DNA of 20,418 nucleotides from Thermodesulfovibrio sp. (GCA_026415995.1 JAOAGB010000016.1:1-20418), one strand, 5' to 3'. Positions 1 to 8,154 are shown, counted from the stretch's first letter. Program-made: numbers and translations. Notes: generated by a model from the sequence alone, not told the origin.

Positions 1-228
1 TTTTAGTTTTTCATTTTCTTTTAAAAGAATACAGAATTGAGAACCTGTCATTTTAGGCATTATGAAATCGACCAATATTAAATCAGGATTGACATTTTCT
101 GCAATTTTTAATCCATCCTCTCCATTGTCAGCTGTAAAAACCTCGTAACCAGCTTCTTGCAAAGAAACCTCTGCTAATTTTCTTACAAGAGGGCTGTCAT
201 CAATTACTAAAATTTTACCTTTTGACAT
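1..228 (-). CDS. Response regulator receiver domain protein (C-terminus beyond window)
   Basis: Seventy-six codons of a CheY-like receiver are visible from an ATG at 228; the gene runs off the left edge, so any output domain is unknown. Seen: the acidic pair D10-D11 after a hydrophobic first strand (KILVIDDS), the phospho-acceptor Asp at residue 54 in the LVDFIMP strand-loop, and the PKMTG turn after it. Family knowledge: phosphorylation of D54 by a histidine kinase would switch its partner binding or output. It lies 9 bases after a HAMP membrane sensor and a PATAN-like protein in the same direction, so all three probably act in one signalling pathway. No kinase is seen in the window. It could be a stand-alone CheY-type protein or a longer regulator. 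Confidence 0.93.
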   Translation of the reverse strand, partial: MSKGKILVIDDSPLVRKLAEVSLQEAGYEVFTADNGEDGLKIAENVNPDLILVDFIMPKMTGSQFCILLKENEKLK

Positions 229-237
229 TTTTTACTC

Positions 238-1065
238 CTATTCAAGAAGTTTTTTCATTGTTATACGCATTCTTTCTATTGATTTAGCAAGAATAGCAAT
301 TTCACCTCTGGCATTTTGAATTTGGATTTTTTCAGATGTTTTCCCCATGGAAATATTATCTGCAGCATTTGTCAAAGCAATTATAGGATTAATTACATAC
401 TTATGCATACCATATCCTATTAAAATAGAAATTATTATTAATATAACAATATAAGCTATTACATTTACACCAAGAATTTTAAATATCGTGAATGTAGACA
501 ATATTCTTTCTTTGGTTATATATATATAACCTAAAATTTTGCCAGTTTGTTCCTTAATCGGTATATAGATGATAAAATAATCTTTATCATCCGTAGATAT
601 TTTATCTAAAAAATATTTATCCTTAGTTTGAATCAGTTTATTAATAGATTGTTCAGAAATAAATATTTTCGGCTCATTACCTGTAAAATAAACAGATATC
701 CATTCACCAAAAGTATTTTTTGCTGACTTTTGATAAATCTCTTCAGATAATTGATTTCTTCTGGTTATGAATCCAATATCTGAATTAGTGGCTTTTTTTA
801 ATTTAGCTAATAATTTTTCTAAATTTAAATAATTTTCAGAGGCATTAATATTATTAGTTATCCCTCCTATTATTTGATACAAAGATGTCGTTTCTAAAAA
901 AGCATTTGTAGTATTTATGGAATATTCAATTTCGCGAATTTCTTGTTCTTTTATAATATTTAATTGAGAAATATAATTAAATCCTACTAAAATGCTCATT
1001 CCAATGATGAGGGTGGTCAGCAAAGGAAGGGCAATTCCTGCTCTTAAGCCTAATTCTATTTTCAT
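238..1065 (-). CDS. Membrane sensor with periplasmic Cache-like domain and HAMP domain, no output domain
   Basis: 275 residues. A first membrane helix spans about residues 11-31, then an extracytoplasmic region of about 160 residues that looks like a Cache-type ligand sensor (the late FIIYIPI and GYIYITKE strands are typical). A second helix spans about 192-217 and a HAMP domain about 218-270 (VINPI start, DNIS and RGEI positions). The protein ends directly after HAMP, so there is no methyl-accepting, kinase or cyclase domain. Signals must therefore pass to another protein, and the two neighbours (PATAN-like upstream, receiver downstream) are the obvious candidates, by inference. Its ATG overlaps the previous stop as ATGA, with GAGGAGG just upstream. 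The Cache assignment is tentative; TM-sensor-TM-HAMP is clear. Confidence 0.85.
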   Translation of the reverse strand: MKIELGLRAGIALPLLTTLIIGMSILVGFNYISQLNIIKEQEIREIEYSINTTNAFLETTSLYQIIGGITNNINASENYLNLEKLLAKLKKATNSDIGFITRRNQLSEEIYQKSAKNTFGEWISVYFTGNEPKIFISEQSINKLIQTKDKYFLDKISTDDKDYFIIYIPIKEQTGKILGYIYITKERILSTFTIFKILGVNVIAYIVILIIISILIGYGMHKYVINPIIALTNAADNISMGKTSEKIQIQNARGEIAILAKSIERMRITMKKLLE

Positions 1066-1622
1066 AGATTAACCTCCTCAATAAGTCTTTTCACTTCCTT
1101 TTGAAATTCCTTTTTTCCTTCTTCCTCTTCAATCTCCTCCGATAATAATTCTACTAATTTAAGCATATCATTTTTTGATGGCGGGTTCTGAGCAGTCCAT
1201 TTTTCTTGAATTACTTTATCCATAATTTTATTTCCTATGGGACCAATCTGTTTTATTAAGGCTACTTTCAATTTTTCCTTTATCTTATAGAATGGATTTG
1301 TTCCGGACCCTATTTCACTTTCGTAGAATATATATAAATTTATATTTTTTAATTTATTTATAATTTCTTCTGTTGGAGGAATATCGTTACTTTTAATATC
1401 AATAGTTATATTTGATATAAAATTACTTGAATAGGGTTCTTTATTAGATAATTCCTTCAAACTCTCGTTACCCTTTTTAAATCCGTAAGAGATATGATAT
1501 ATTTCACCATCTTTGAAATAAAATTTAAATAAATTTTTTTCAGATAACATAGCTATATTAAGGATACCAGTTTTTTTTTCTCTATACAAGTTATCCAGAA
1601 TTTCTCCCAGTAATTTCTTCAT
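1062..1622 (-). CDS. PATAN/DUF4388-like protein with C-terminal helical domain
   Basis: 186 residues, soluble, no signal peptide. The N-terminal 55 residues have the look of a PATAN (DUF4388) domain: a KTGILNI strand followed by a FYFKDGEIYHISYG strand-turn-strand. The last 75 residues (LIKQIGPIGNKIM, LVELLSEEI, FQKEV) resemble the small helical domain (DUF8082-like, IGPIA motif) often found with bacterial kinases and response regulators. Both assignments are from memory of family patterns and need a profile search. PATAN proteins typically sit in two-component pathways, some linked to gliding or twitching motility. The gene overlaps the HAMP sensor and the upstream thiE by 4 bases each, which suggests translational coupling. 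Its ribosome binding site is only an A-rich AAAAGAAAA. Confidence 0.7.
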   Translation of the reverse strand: MKKLLGEILDNLYREKKTGILNIAMLSEKNLFKFYFKDGEIYHISYGFKKGNESLKELSNKEPYSSNFISNITIDIKSNDIPPTEEIINKLKNINLYIFYESEIGSGTNPFYKIKEKLKVALIKQIGPIGNKIMDKVIQEKWTAQNPPSKNDMLKLVELLSEEIEEEEGKKEFQKEVKRLIEEVNL

Positions 1623-2236
1623 TTTTCTTTTGATTGATCAAAAATGTTTATAAATGTTTCTATATTTTTTTCTAAATTACCAAATAAAATACCAGAAGAA
1701 ACAGCTATATTTTTACAACCACATTCAATGATTTTTTGAATGTTTTCTAAGTTAATTCCTCCAATTGCAACTACAGGTATATTAATTTTTTTTTGTATCA
1801 AAGATAACATAGAAAGTCCTCTTGGTTCAAGGGCATTTCTTTTAGTGAAAGTTTTAAAAATTGGACCAAAACCTATATAATCAGCAGATTTTTTTTCTGC
1901 TTCCAACGCTTCTTGTAAATTATGAGTAGAAATTCCTATTATACCGAAAAATAATTTTTTTGCTACTTCAATTGGAAGGTCATCCTGTCCTAAATGAATC
2001 CCTTCTGCTTCCGAGGCTATTGCAACATCTAAATAGTCATTTATTGTCAGAATAGCATTATATCTATTAGTTAATTCTTTTAGTTTCAAAGCGGAGTACA
2101 ATATGTTTTTTCTTGGTAAATCTTTCTCTCTCAATTGAATCCATTTTATTCCTGATTGGAGGGCTCTTTCCGCTTTAGTTGGTATGTCGTTAGAGGAGAT
2201 AATCAGACAAATAGAGGGAAGTTCAGATTTTTTCAT
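1619..2236 (-). CDS. thiE: Thiamine-phosphate synthase (ThiE)
   Basis: Joins HMP-PP and thiazole phosphate to give thiamine monophosphate in the cytosol. The TIM-barrel motifs are in order: WIQLREKDLP near the start, GIHLGQDDLP, IGISTHN, the phosphate-loop FGPIFKTFTK and the late VAIGGIN and AVSSG. The QLR-K, GQDD, STH and GP-TK residues that mark active ThiE are retained, so I prefer ThiE over the paralogue TenI. I chose the ATG at 2236 (MKKSELPS), which overlaps the accC stop by 14 bases; another in-frame start at 2257 would add seven residues and overlap further. Neither has a strong Shine-Dalgarno. No other thi gene is in the window; its place behind accC looks like operon hitch-hiking. 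Confidence 0.92.
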   Translation of the reverse strand: MKKSELPSICLIISSNDIPTKAERALQSGIKWIQLREKDLPRKNILYSALKLKELTNRYNAILTINDYLDVAIASEAEGIHLGQDDLPIEVAKKLFFGIIGISTHNLQEALEAEKKSADYIGFGPIFKTFTKRNALEPRGLSMLSLIQKKINIPVVAIGGINLENIQKIIECGCKNIAVSSGILFGNLEKNIETFINIFDQSKEK

Positions 2237-3578
2237 TACTCTGCATAGTTTGAACAAAATCAGTAAAGAATTTACCTTTTATAAAATCTGGATGTTCAAG
2301 TACTTTTAAGAAAAATGGAATATTTGTCTTTATGCCTTTAATTTTTGTTTCTTCTAAAGCCCTTTTCATTCTTGCTATAGCCTCATGTCTGTTTGAACCC
2401 TTTGCAATAATTTTGGCTACAAGGGAATCATAGTAAGGGGATACTTTACATCCATGATAAAGAAAGCTGTCTACTCTTATGCCAGGTCCTCCTGGGAAAT
2501 GGATAAACTCTATTGTTCCAGGAGAGGGTGTAAATTTTTCAGGATCTTCAGCATTTATTCTACATTCAATAGCGTGACCTTCGAATTTGACCTGGGATTG
2601 TTTAAAAGACAGTGGATATCCTTTCGCTATTCGTATTTGTTCCTTTATTATATCAGTATCAGTTATTTCTTCTGTTATAGGATGTTCTACCTGAACTCTT
2701 GTGTTGATTTCTATAAAATAGGGATTTAGCTCATCATCTACGATAAACTCAAATGTCCCTGCATTTCTATATTTTAAGGCTTTTGCAGCTTTGACCGCAT
2801 ATTCACCTATTTTTTTCCTTAATTTTTCTGTTAAAACTGGGGAAGGAGCCTCTTCAATTAGCTTTTGATGTCTTCTCTGAATTGTGCAATCTCTTTCTCC
2901 AAGATGAACTATATTACCCTGTCTGTCAGCAAGTATTTGAATTTCGATGTGCCTTACCTTGGGGAAATATTTTTCAATATACAATTCTCCGTTTCCAAAT
3001 GCGGCTAATGCTTCTCTCTGAGCCATGAAAAAGGTCTGTTCTATTTCCTTTTCATCATTGACTATTCTCATTCCCCTTCCACCACCACCTGCAGAGGCTT
3101 TAAAAATAACAGGAAGGCCAATTTTTTTAATAACCTTTAGACAGACTTCCTCTGAACTTACAGGTCCGTCACTTCCGGGAACTACGGGTATCCCCTTTCT
3201 TTTTAATATCTGTCTTGCTTTTGCCTTATCCCCCCCAATTCGAATGTTATCTGGAGTAGGTCCGATAAAGGTAATACCGGAATTTATACATGCTTCAGCA
3301 AATTGAGCATTTTCTGATAAAAAACCATATCCTGGATGGATCGCCTCTGCATCAGTTATATCTGCAGCAGAAAGTATGGCTGTTATGTTAAGGTAGCTTT
3401 GTGAAGGGCTGGCTGGACCAATACAAATTGATTCATCAGCAAGCTTTACATGAAGTGATTCCTTATCAGCTTCTGAATATACAGCAACAGTTTTTATCCC
3501 GAGTTCCTTGCATGCTCGTATTATTCTAACAGCTATCTCTCCTCTGTTGGCAATTAGAATTTTTTTAAAAAGCTCCAT
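2223..3578 (-). CDS. accC: Biotin carboxylase subunit of acetyl-CoA carboxylase (AccC)
   Basis: ATP-dependent carboxylation of the biotin on AccB, the first half reaction of acetyl-CoA carboxylase at the entry of fatty acid synthesis. 451 residues, the normal length for a stand-alone AccC. Seen: N-terminal KILIANRGEIAVRI, the HPGYGFLSENA loop, the ATP-grasp glycine loop KASAGGGGRGMR, GERDCTIQRRHQK, and the catalytic INTRVQVEHPITE stretch. There is no fused biotinyl domain, so this is not a pyruvate or propionyl carboxylase. It starts at ATG 3578 directly after the accB stop, with GAGG eight bases upstream. The carboxyltransferase genes accA and accD are not in the window. Confidence 0.97.
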   Translation of the reverse strand: MELFKKILIANRGEIAVRIIRACKELGIKTVAVYSEADKESLHVKLADESICIGPASPSQSYLNITAILSAADITDAEAIHPGYGFLSENAQFAEACINSGITFIGPTPDNIRIGGDKAKARQILKRKGIPVVPGSDGPVSSEEVCLKVIKKIGLPVIFKASAGGGGRGMRIVNDEKEIEQTFFMAQREALAAFGNGELYIEKYFPKVRHIEIQILADRQGNIVHLGERDCTIQRRHQKLIEEAPSPVLTEKLRKKIGEYAVKAAKALKYRNAGTFEFIVDDELNPYFIEINTRVQVEHPITEEITDTDIIKEQIRIAKGYPLSFKQSQVKFEGHAIECRINAEDPEKFTPSPGTIEFIHFPGGPGIRVDSFLYHGCKVSPYYDSLVAKIIAKGSNRHEAIARMKRALEETKIKGIKTNIPFFLKVLEHPDFIKGKFFTDFVQTMQSNEKI

Positions 3579-4022
3579 TTAAGCAACCTCGATTAAAAAT
3601 AGAGGTTCTCCATATTCAACTGGCTGACCGCTTTCTACCAATATTTTCTTTATAACACCTGATACATCGCTTTCAATCTCATTCATTATTTTCATAGCCT
3701 CTATAATACATAGAACCTGTCCTTTTTCTACTCTTGTTCCCACTTCGACAAAGGGTGATGAATCCGGCGAGGGACTTCTGTAGAAAGTACCTACTAAGGG
3801 TGAAGTGACTGTATGAAGAGTCTCTTCCTCTTTTAAGGATTCGGCAGTATATGAAATTTTAGAAGGTTCTTCTGCTGGTTTTACTGATTTTGTTATTTCA
3901 ATCGGACCGTAAATATATCCTCTTTTTATTCTTATTTTAAAGCCTTCTCTTTCAATGTTTAATTCTGTTACATCTGTATCCTTTAGAAAGGATATTATAT
4001 CTTTTATATCTTCGAGTTCCAT
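3579..4022 (-). CDS. accB: Biotin carboxyl carrier protein (AccB)
   Basis: 147 residues. The N-terminal ~35 residues are the short helical/strand segment shared by AccB proteins (DIKDIISFLKDTDVTELNIE), followed by a flexible linker to about residue 70 and a C-terminal lipoyl/biotinyl barrel. The biotinylated lysine is K111 in the EAMKIMNE motif, and the SPLVGTFYRSPSP thumb region typical of AccB lies before it. It shuttles carboxy-biotin between AccC and the carboxyltransferase. The ATG at 4022 has AAGGAG about seven bases upstream. It follows efp by only 3 bases and abuts accC. The order M24 peptidase-efp-accB-accC resembles the Bacillus arrangement. Confidence 0.97.
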   Translation of the reverse strand: MELEDIKDIISFLKDTDVTELNIEREGFKIRIKRGYIYGPIEITKSVKPAEEPSKISYTAESLKEEETLHTVTSPLVGTFYRSPSPDSSPFVEVGTRVEKGQVLCIIEAMKIMNEIESDVSGVIKKILVESGQPVEYGEPLFLIEVA

Positions 4023-4025
4023 CTT

Positions 4026-4589
4026 TTACTCCTTTACTTTTTCAATATATTCACCAGTTCTTGTATCTATTTTTAGAAGATCACCTGTTTGTATGTGAAA
4101 GGGTACTTTTACAACAAGTCCTGTTTCAAGTTTTGCAGGTTTAGTCCCACCAGAAGCTGTATCTCCTCTAAAAGCTGGTTCTGTTTCTATAACTCGCAAT
4201 TCTACAAACATTGGAGGTTCTATTACAAGAGGCTCTCCGTTATAGTATATTACATCAACGAGCATTTCTTCTTTTATGTAATAGAGGACTTCACCTATTC
4301 TATCTTTTGTAATAGATATTTGGTCATAAGTTTCCATGTCCATAAAAACATATGCGTCTCCCTGACTATATAGATACTGCATCTGTTTTTCTTCGAGTTG
4401 TGGTTTTTCAAACTTTTCTCCTGCAGGAAAGTTTTCTTCAAGAACCCTACCGGTTTTAAGATTCTTTATTTTTGTCCTTACTATTGGTGCTCTTTGCTGC
4501 ATTTTTACATGCTGGAAGTCAATTATTTCATAAGGTTCTCCCTTGTATTCAATTTTTAATCCTTTTTTAAACTCCGTTGTTGAAATCAA
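4026..4589 (-). CDS. efp: Translation elongation factor P
   Basis: Binds ribosomes stalled at polyproline stretches and helps peptide bond formation. 187 residues with the three beta-barrel domains: N-terminal STTEFKKGLKIEY, the middle domain, and the C-terminal signature GDTASGGTKPAKLETGLVVKVPFHI. The loop that in E. coli is PGKG with modified K34 here reads KMQQRAP. By gap-free alignment Gln32 takes the place of K34, so neither the Lys used by EpmA nor the Arg used by EarP is present at the tip. The start is TTG at 4589, supported by a perfect AGGAGG at 4597-4602 (spacing 7) that overlaps the stop of the upstream peptidase. Confidence 0.95.
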   Translation of the reverse strand: MISTTEFKKGLKIEYKGEPYEIIDFQHVKMQQRAPIVRTKIKNLKTGRVLEENFPAGEKFEKPQLEEKQMQYLYSQGDAYVFMDMETYDQISITKDRIGEVLYYIKEEMLVDVIYYNGEPLVIEPPMFVELRVIETEPAFRGDTASGGTKPAKLETGLVVKVPFHIQTGDLLKIDTRTGEYIEKVKE

Positions 4590-4600
4590 CTTCTCACCTC

Positions 4601-5671
4601 CTATAAAATTTCTAATTCTGTTGAAAGGTTTGTAAGAACTTCAGTTGAATTTTTTGTCACAAGTACCATATCTTCTATTCTTACTCCTCCAAAACCTTCA
4701 ATGTAAATTCCTGGTTCAATAGTAAAAACCATACCAGCTTGAATGATATCGTTAGAATTGAAATTAATCTTTGGATGTTCATGTATATCAAGCCCAACTC
4801 CATGACCTGTTGCATGACCAAAATTTTCACCATAACCTGATTGTTTTATCAAATTTCTTGCATTTGCGTCAATTTTTTTTGCTTTACTTCCTGATAAAGA
4901 AGCACCAATTGCTAATTTTCTTGCTCTGTTTACTGTTTCATATATTTTAATCTGTTTTTTTGAAGCTTTTCCTATTATAAAGGTTCTTGTCATATCTGAA
5001 TAGTATCCATTATATTCAGCTCCCCAGTCAATTATTACAAAATCACCTTTTTTTAACAACCTTTCTGAATTTCTCCAATGGGGCATTGAAGAATTAGGCC
5101 CTGATGCTACAATAACGGGAAAGGGCAGGCTATCTGCACCTTGTTTTCTTATTTCAAACTCGAGGTTCATTGCGATATCTCTTTCTTTTACTCCCTCTTT
5201 TATCAAGGGTTTAATTTCTAAAAAAGCATTTTCAGCTCGAACAACGGCTTTCTTTATAAATTCTATTTCCACAATATCCTTTATTGCTCTAATATTTTCT
5301 ATAATATAACTTTTTGGTATAAGAGTTATACCTTTTATTTCAGAAAGTTTATTGAAAGTCTCATAAGAGCAAGATGCCTCAAAGTAAAGCTTTTTAATCT
5401 TTTTTTTATGAATGATGTCCTTTAAAGTTTTAAACCATGAATCTTTAAACTCCTTTATTTCTGAAAAAACCTCTTTTTTTGCTTGTTCTATATAACGGAA
5501 ATCAACCATTAATAAACAATCCTCTTTTGTTATAAGGGCTATAGCAAAACTTCCCGTGAAACCTGTTAAGTATCTAATGTTTTTAAGATTCGTTATTAAA
5601 AATGCATCTGAATCTTCTGAAGATAAAATACATGAAACTTTTTTGACTCTTTCACTGAAAATGTTTATCAA
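4601..5671 (-). CDS. M24B-family aminopeptidase (Xaa-Pro peptidase, YqhT type)
   Basis: 356 residues, the usual length of the short bacterial M24B enzymes that sit next to efp. It has an N-terminal creatinase-type domain (about 1-125, with NIRYLTGFTGS) and a C-terminal pita-bread metallopeptidase domain. Metal ligands can be read off in order: Asp in IDWGAEYNGYYSD, the second Asp in SDMTRT, His in GHGVGLDIHEHP, Glu in FTIEPGIYI and Glu in GVRIEDM. Expected to remove N-terminal residues before proline in the cytosol; the exact PepP/PepQ preference cannot be told from sequence. The start is TTG at 5671, inside the coaBC 3' end, with AAGGAG at 5679-5684 seven bases upstream; no ATG is suitably placed. 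Confidence 0.92.
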   Translation of the reverse strand: MINIFSERVKKVSCILSSEDSDAFLITNLKNIRYLTGFTGSFAIALITKEDCLLMVDFRYIEQAKKEVFSEIKEFKDSWFKTLKDIIHKKKIKKLYFEASCSYETFNKLSEIKGITLIPKSYIIENIRAIKDIVEIEFIKKAVVRAENAFLEIKPLIKEGVKERDIAMNLEFEIRKQGADSLPFPVIVASGPNSSMPHWRNSERLLKKGDFVIIDWGAEYNGYYSDMTRTFIIGKASKKQIKIYETVNRARKLAIGASLSGSKAKKIDANARNLIKQSGYGENFGHATGHGVGLDIHEHPKINFNSNDIIQAGMVFTIEPGIYIEGFGGVRIEDMVLVTKNSTEVLTNLSTELEIL

Positions 5672-6851
5672 ATTTTAACTCCTTGATTTTAGAGAGAATA
5701 ATACTGGCCACATCTTCTTTAGGAAGTAGAGGGGTTTTATATTGATAAAATCTGTTTTTCTTTTTATATATTATTACAACTTGGTTTTCGTCTGAAGCCA
5801 TGCCACCATGTTTTCCTGTGATATCGTTGAGAACAATCATATCAAGATTTTTTTCTAAAAGTTTCTTTTTTGCTCTATTTATATTAAAACCCCATTCAGC
5901 AGAAAAGCCTACTGTAAAAGGTCTATTTTTAAGTTTTGAAATTTCCTTAAGAATATCGGGACATAGTTTTAGAGAGATTGATTTTATAGACTCCTTATCA
6001 ATTTTAGTCTCAAAGAACATCTCAGGTTCAAAGTCAAGTGGTGCTGCAGACATTATAAGTGTTGTTATTTCATTTATATTTTCCATCACTGCTTGAAGCA
6101 TATCTGATGTGGTTTCAACAGATATGAATCTATCCACCTGTGGAGGAGAGAGATTTGATGGACCACTTATTAGTGTAGTACTGGCACCTCTTATTTTTGC
6201 CACTTTTGCAATGGCATAACCCATTTTACCTGATGATTTATTGGTTATAAACCTTATAGGATCAATATATTGTCTTGTAGGTCCAGCAGTTACAAGAATG
6301 TTTTCTGTTATAAGGTCCTTTTCAGTTAAAGCACTAATTATTGCATCAAAAATTTTATTAACTTCAGCAAGTCTTCCTTTCCCTTCTTCACCACAGGCAA
6401 GACAGCCTTCTTCAGGTTCTACAAAGTTGACTCCTAATTCTTTTAAGTATTTAATATTTTTTTGAACTTGAGGGGATTCATACATTCTCCAGTTCATTGC
6501 TGGGGCTATTACGACAGGCCCTTTAAAAGCTAATATTGTTGTTGTAAGAAGATCATCTGCTATACCAGAGGCATACTTATTTATAAAATTTGCTGTAGCT
6601 GGTGCAATTACAAATAAATCTGAGTTTTTGGCCAAATCAATATGAGACATGGGCGAGTCAAACATATCAATTAGAACCTTATTACCACAAGCTATTTCAA
6701 TGCTTAAAGGTGTTACAAAATAAGTTGCATTTTTTGTTATTACAGGGAAAATAAGGGCTCCTGAATTTTTTAAAAATTTAATTAATTCAAATATTTTATA
6801 TGCAGCAATGCTCCCTGTAATTCCTAATACAATTTTTTTATTTTTAAGCAA
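5652..6851 (-). CDS. coaBC: Bifunctional phosphopantothenoylcysteine decarboxylase / phosphopantothenate-cysteine ligase (CoaBC, Dfp)
   Basis: Two consecutive steps of coenzyme A synthesis, turning phosphopantothenate plus cysteine into phosphopantetheine. Residues about 1-180 are the FMN-dependent CoaC: ITGSIAAYK, catalytic His70 in MSHIDLAK, APAMN-RMYESP with Asn120, and the LACGEEGKGRL flap carrying active-site Cys153. Residues about 183-399 are the CoaB ligase: ILVTAGPTRQYIDPIRFITNKSSGKMG and the VLNDITGKHGGMASDEN stretch. 399 residues, full length. The start is TTG at 6851 with AAGGA about seven bases upstream, just past the rpoZ stop. The gene order gmk-rpoZ-coaBC is conserved in many bacteria. 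Confidence 0.97.
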   Translation of the reverse strand: MLKNKKIVLGITGSIAAYKIFELIKFLKNSGALIFPVITKNATYFVTPLSIEIACGNKVLIDMFDSPMSHIDLAKNSDLFVIAPATANFINKYASGIADDLLTTTILAFKGPVVIAPAMNWRMYESPQVQKNIKYLKELGVNFVEPEEGCLACGEEGKGRLAEVNKIFDAIISALTEKDLITENILVTAGPTRQYIDPIRFITNKSSGKMGYAIAKVAKIRGASTTLISGPSNLSPPQVDRFISVETTSDMLQAVMENINEITTLIMSAAPLDFEPEMFFETKIDKESIKSISLKLCPDILKEISKLKNRPFTVGFSAEWGFNINRAKKKLLEKNLDMIVLNDITGKHGGMASDENQVVIIYKKKNRFYQYKTPLLPKEDVASIILSKIKELKFDKHFQ

Positions 6852-6869
6852 GGGACAATCCTTAAACTG

Positions 6870-7283
6870 TTATTCTTCCTCATTTGTCTGTTCAGTGCTT
6901 TCAGTAAAAAGATCCTCTAACATCTTTTCTGCAGACTCCTTGCCATGGAGATATACTTTAAGATCTTTTTCAAGTTCAGAAAGATCAGGAATAGTTTTTC
7001 TTTTTTCTTCAAGAAGCTTTTTAACATCTATTTTTTCAATTTTTTCTTTTGCTTTAATAGCTTCTTCACCAGTGATAAATTCAATTTTATCGGATAGGAC
7101 CTCTAAAAGAGCAGTGGTTGTTACTTTTTTTGGTTTTTTTTCTATTCTTGCATTAGCTCCCAATGAAAGCTCAGATGCTCTTTGCGCGGCAATAAGAGTA
7201 AGTCGATATCTGCTGTCAATCTTTTCTCTGTCTAATTCTATTGGTAGAGAAATAATATCCATAGTTTTTTCCTTTTTTTCCAT
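6870..7283 (-). CDS. rpoZ: RNA polymerase omega subunit with extended C-terminus
   Basis: 137 residues from the chosen start. About residues 9-75 match omega: SLPIELDREKIDSRYRLTLIAAQRASELS, then ANARIEKKPKKVTTTALLEVLSDKIEF. Omega assists assembly and stability of the polymerase by clamping beta'. Most omegas have 70-90 residues; this one has about 60 more, a highly charged tail (KEKIEKIDVKKLLEEKRK) likely helical and ending in an acidic stretch. I place the start at ATG 7283 because GGAGG at 7289-7293 sits five bases before it. The ATG at 7295 would lie inside that ribosome binding site. It follows gmk directly. Confidence 0.88.
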   Translation of the reverse strand: MEKKEKTMDIISLPIELDREKIDSRYRLTLIAAQRASELSLGANARIEKKPKKVTTTALLEVLSDKIEFITGEEAIKAKEKIEKIDVKKLLEEKRKTIPDLSELEKDLKVYLHGKESAEKMLEDLFTESTEQTNEEE

Positions 7284-7288
7284 TTTTA

Positions 7289-7293
7289 CCTCC
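7289..7293 (-). promoter_or_regulatory. Ribosome binding site of rpoZ
   Basis: GGAGG on the minus strand, five bases before the ATG at 7283. It overlaps the alternative ATG at 7295 and so decides in favour of the downstream start. Confidence 0.75.
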
Positions 7294-7295
7294 AT

Positions 7296-7910
7296 TTATA
7301 TTGTTTTTAAAAAATTGTTCATAAAGTCTTTATTTATTCTATTAGTTTTTAATCTTTCAGCATTAATTATACAAAGAGCTTCTTCAATAGCTTTTTCGAG
7401 ATTATCATTTATTAATAGATAATCATAGAATTCATATTGTATAACTTCCTCGGCAACTCTATTCAACCTATTTCTTATTACATTAGGCTCTTCGTTTCTG
7501 TTATACAGTCTTCTTGCCAGTTCCTCAATTGAAGGGGGTAGTATGAAAATAAGCACACTTTCTGGATAAATTTTCTTTATATTTTTTGCTCCTTGAATAT
7601 CAATGTCCAACAGTACATCATTTCCACTGTTTAATAAATCATTGATAATTTTTTTTGAGGTTCCGTATAAATTACCATAAACCTCTGCCCATTCTATAAA
7701 ATCACCATTTTTTATCATTTCTTCAAACTTCGTCCTGTCTATAAAATAGTAATTCACTCCATCTTTCTCACCTGCTCGAGGTCTTCGTGTTGTATGGGAT
7801 ATACTCATTTTTAAATTGGGTGAACTTTTAAGTAATCGTTCACATATAGTTGTTTTACCTGTCCCCGAAGGAGCTGATATTACAAAAATAATTCCTTGAC
7901 TATTTTTCAT
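7296..7910 (-). CDS. gmk: Guanylate kinase
   Basis: Phosphorylates GMP to GDP with ATP in purine nucleotide metabolism. 204 residues, normal length. Seen: the P-loop SAPSGTGKTT at about residues 12-21, the GMP-binding SHTTRRPRAGEKDGVNYYF, and the WAEVYGNLYGTS and LLDIDIQGA segments of the catalytic core. The lid/arginine region NVIRNRLNR is also present. The ATG at 7910 lies inside the 3' end of remA (11-base overlap). The remA-gmk-rpoZ-coaBC order is the common bacterial arrangement. Confidence 0.97.
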   Translation of the reverse strand: MKNSQGIIFVISAPSGTGKTTICERLLKSSPNLKMSISHTTRRPRAGEKDGVNYYFIDRTKFEEMIKNGDFIEWAEVYGNLYGTSKKIINDLLNSGNDVLLDIDIQGAKNIKKIYPESVLIFILPPSIEELARRLYNRNEEPNVIRNRLNRVAEEVIQYEFYDYLLINDNLEKAIEEALCIINAERLKTNRINKDFMNNFLKTI

Positions 7911-8154
7911 CTTCTGCCCTATTTATTTCATTAATTCTTTGTAGTATGGTTTCAACCTGCAATGCACTTAATATTACATGATCGCTATCTGTAATAATTA
8001 TCGAGCGGGTTTTTCTGCCCTCTGTAGCATCAATAAGCTTACCCCTTTTTTTTGCTTCATCCTTTAATCTTTTCATAGGTGATGAACCAGGATTTACTAT
8101 AGCTATAATTCTTGATAAATAAATAATGTTTCCAAAACCTATATTAATAAACAT
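7900..8154 (-). CDS. remA: RemA family (DUF370) regulator
   Basis: 84 residues covering nearly the whole family domain: FINIGFGNIIYLSRIIAIVNP at the start, GKLIDATEGRKTRSIIITDSDHVILSALQ in the middle. In Bacillus the homologue RemA forms rings that bind DNA and activate biofilm matrix and osmoprotection genes. Whether it does so in a flagellated Nitrospirota-like cell is unknown. The gene lies between yicC (2 bases away) and gmk (overlapping), its usual position. Its ATG at 8154 has no good Shine-Dalgarno, so translation may depend on coupling to yicC. Confidence 0.93.
   Translation of the reverse strand: MFINIGFGNIIYLSRIIAIVNPGSSPMKRLKDEAKKRGKLIDATEGRKTRSIIITDSDHVILSALQVETILQRINEINRAEDEK

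Noticed and set aside
1619..2257. TenI instead of ThiE, and the longer start at 2257
   Set aside because: All synthase residues are kept, and the longer start only increases overlap with accC without a better ribosome binding site.
6808..7422. Long plus-strand open frame opposite gmk, rpoZ and coaBC
   Set aside because: It is antisense to three well-recognised genes, has low-complexity Ser/Phe-rich content and no ribosome binding site; a shadow of the coding strand.
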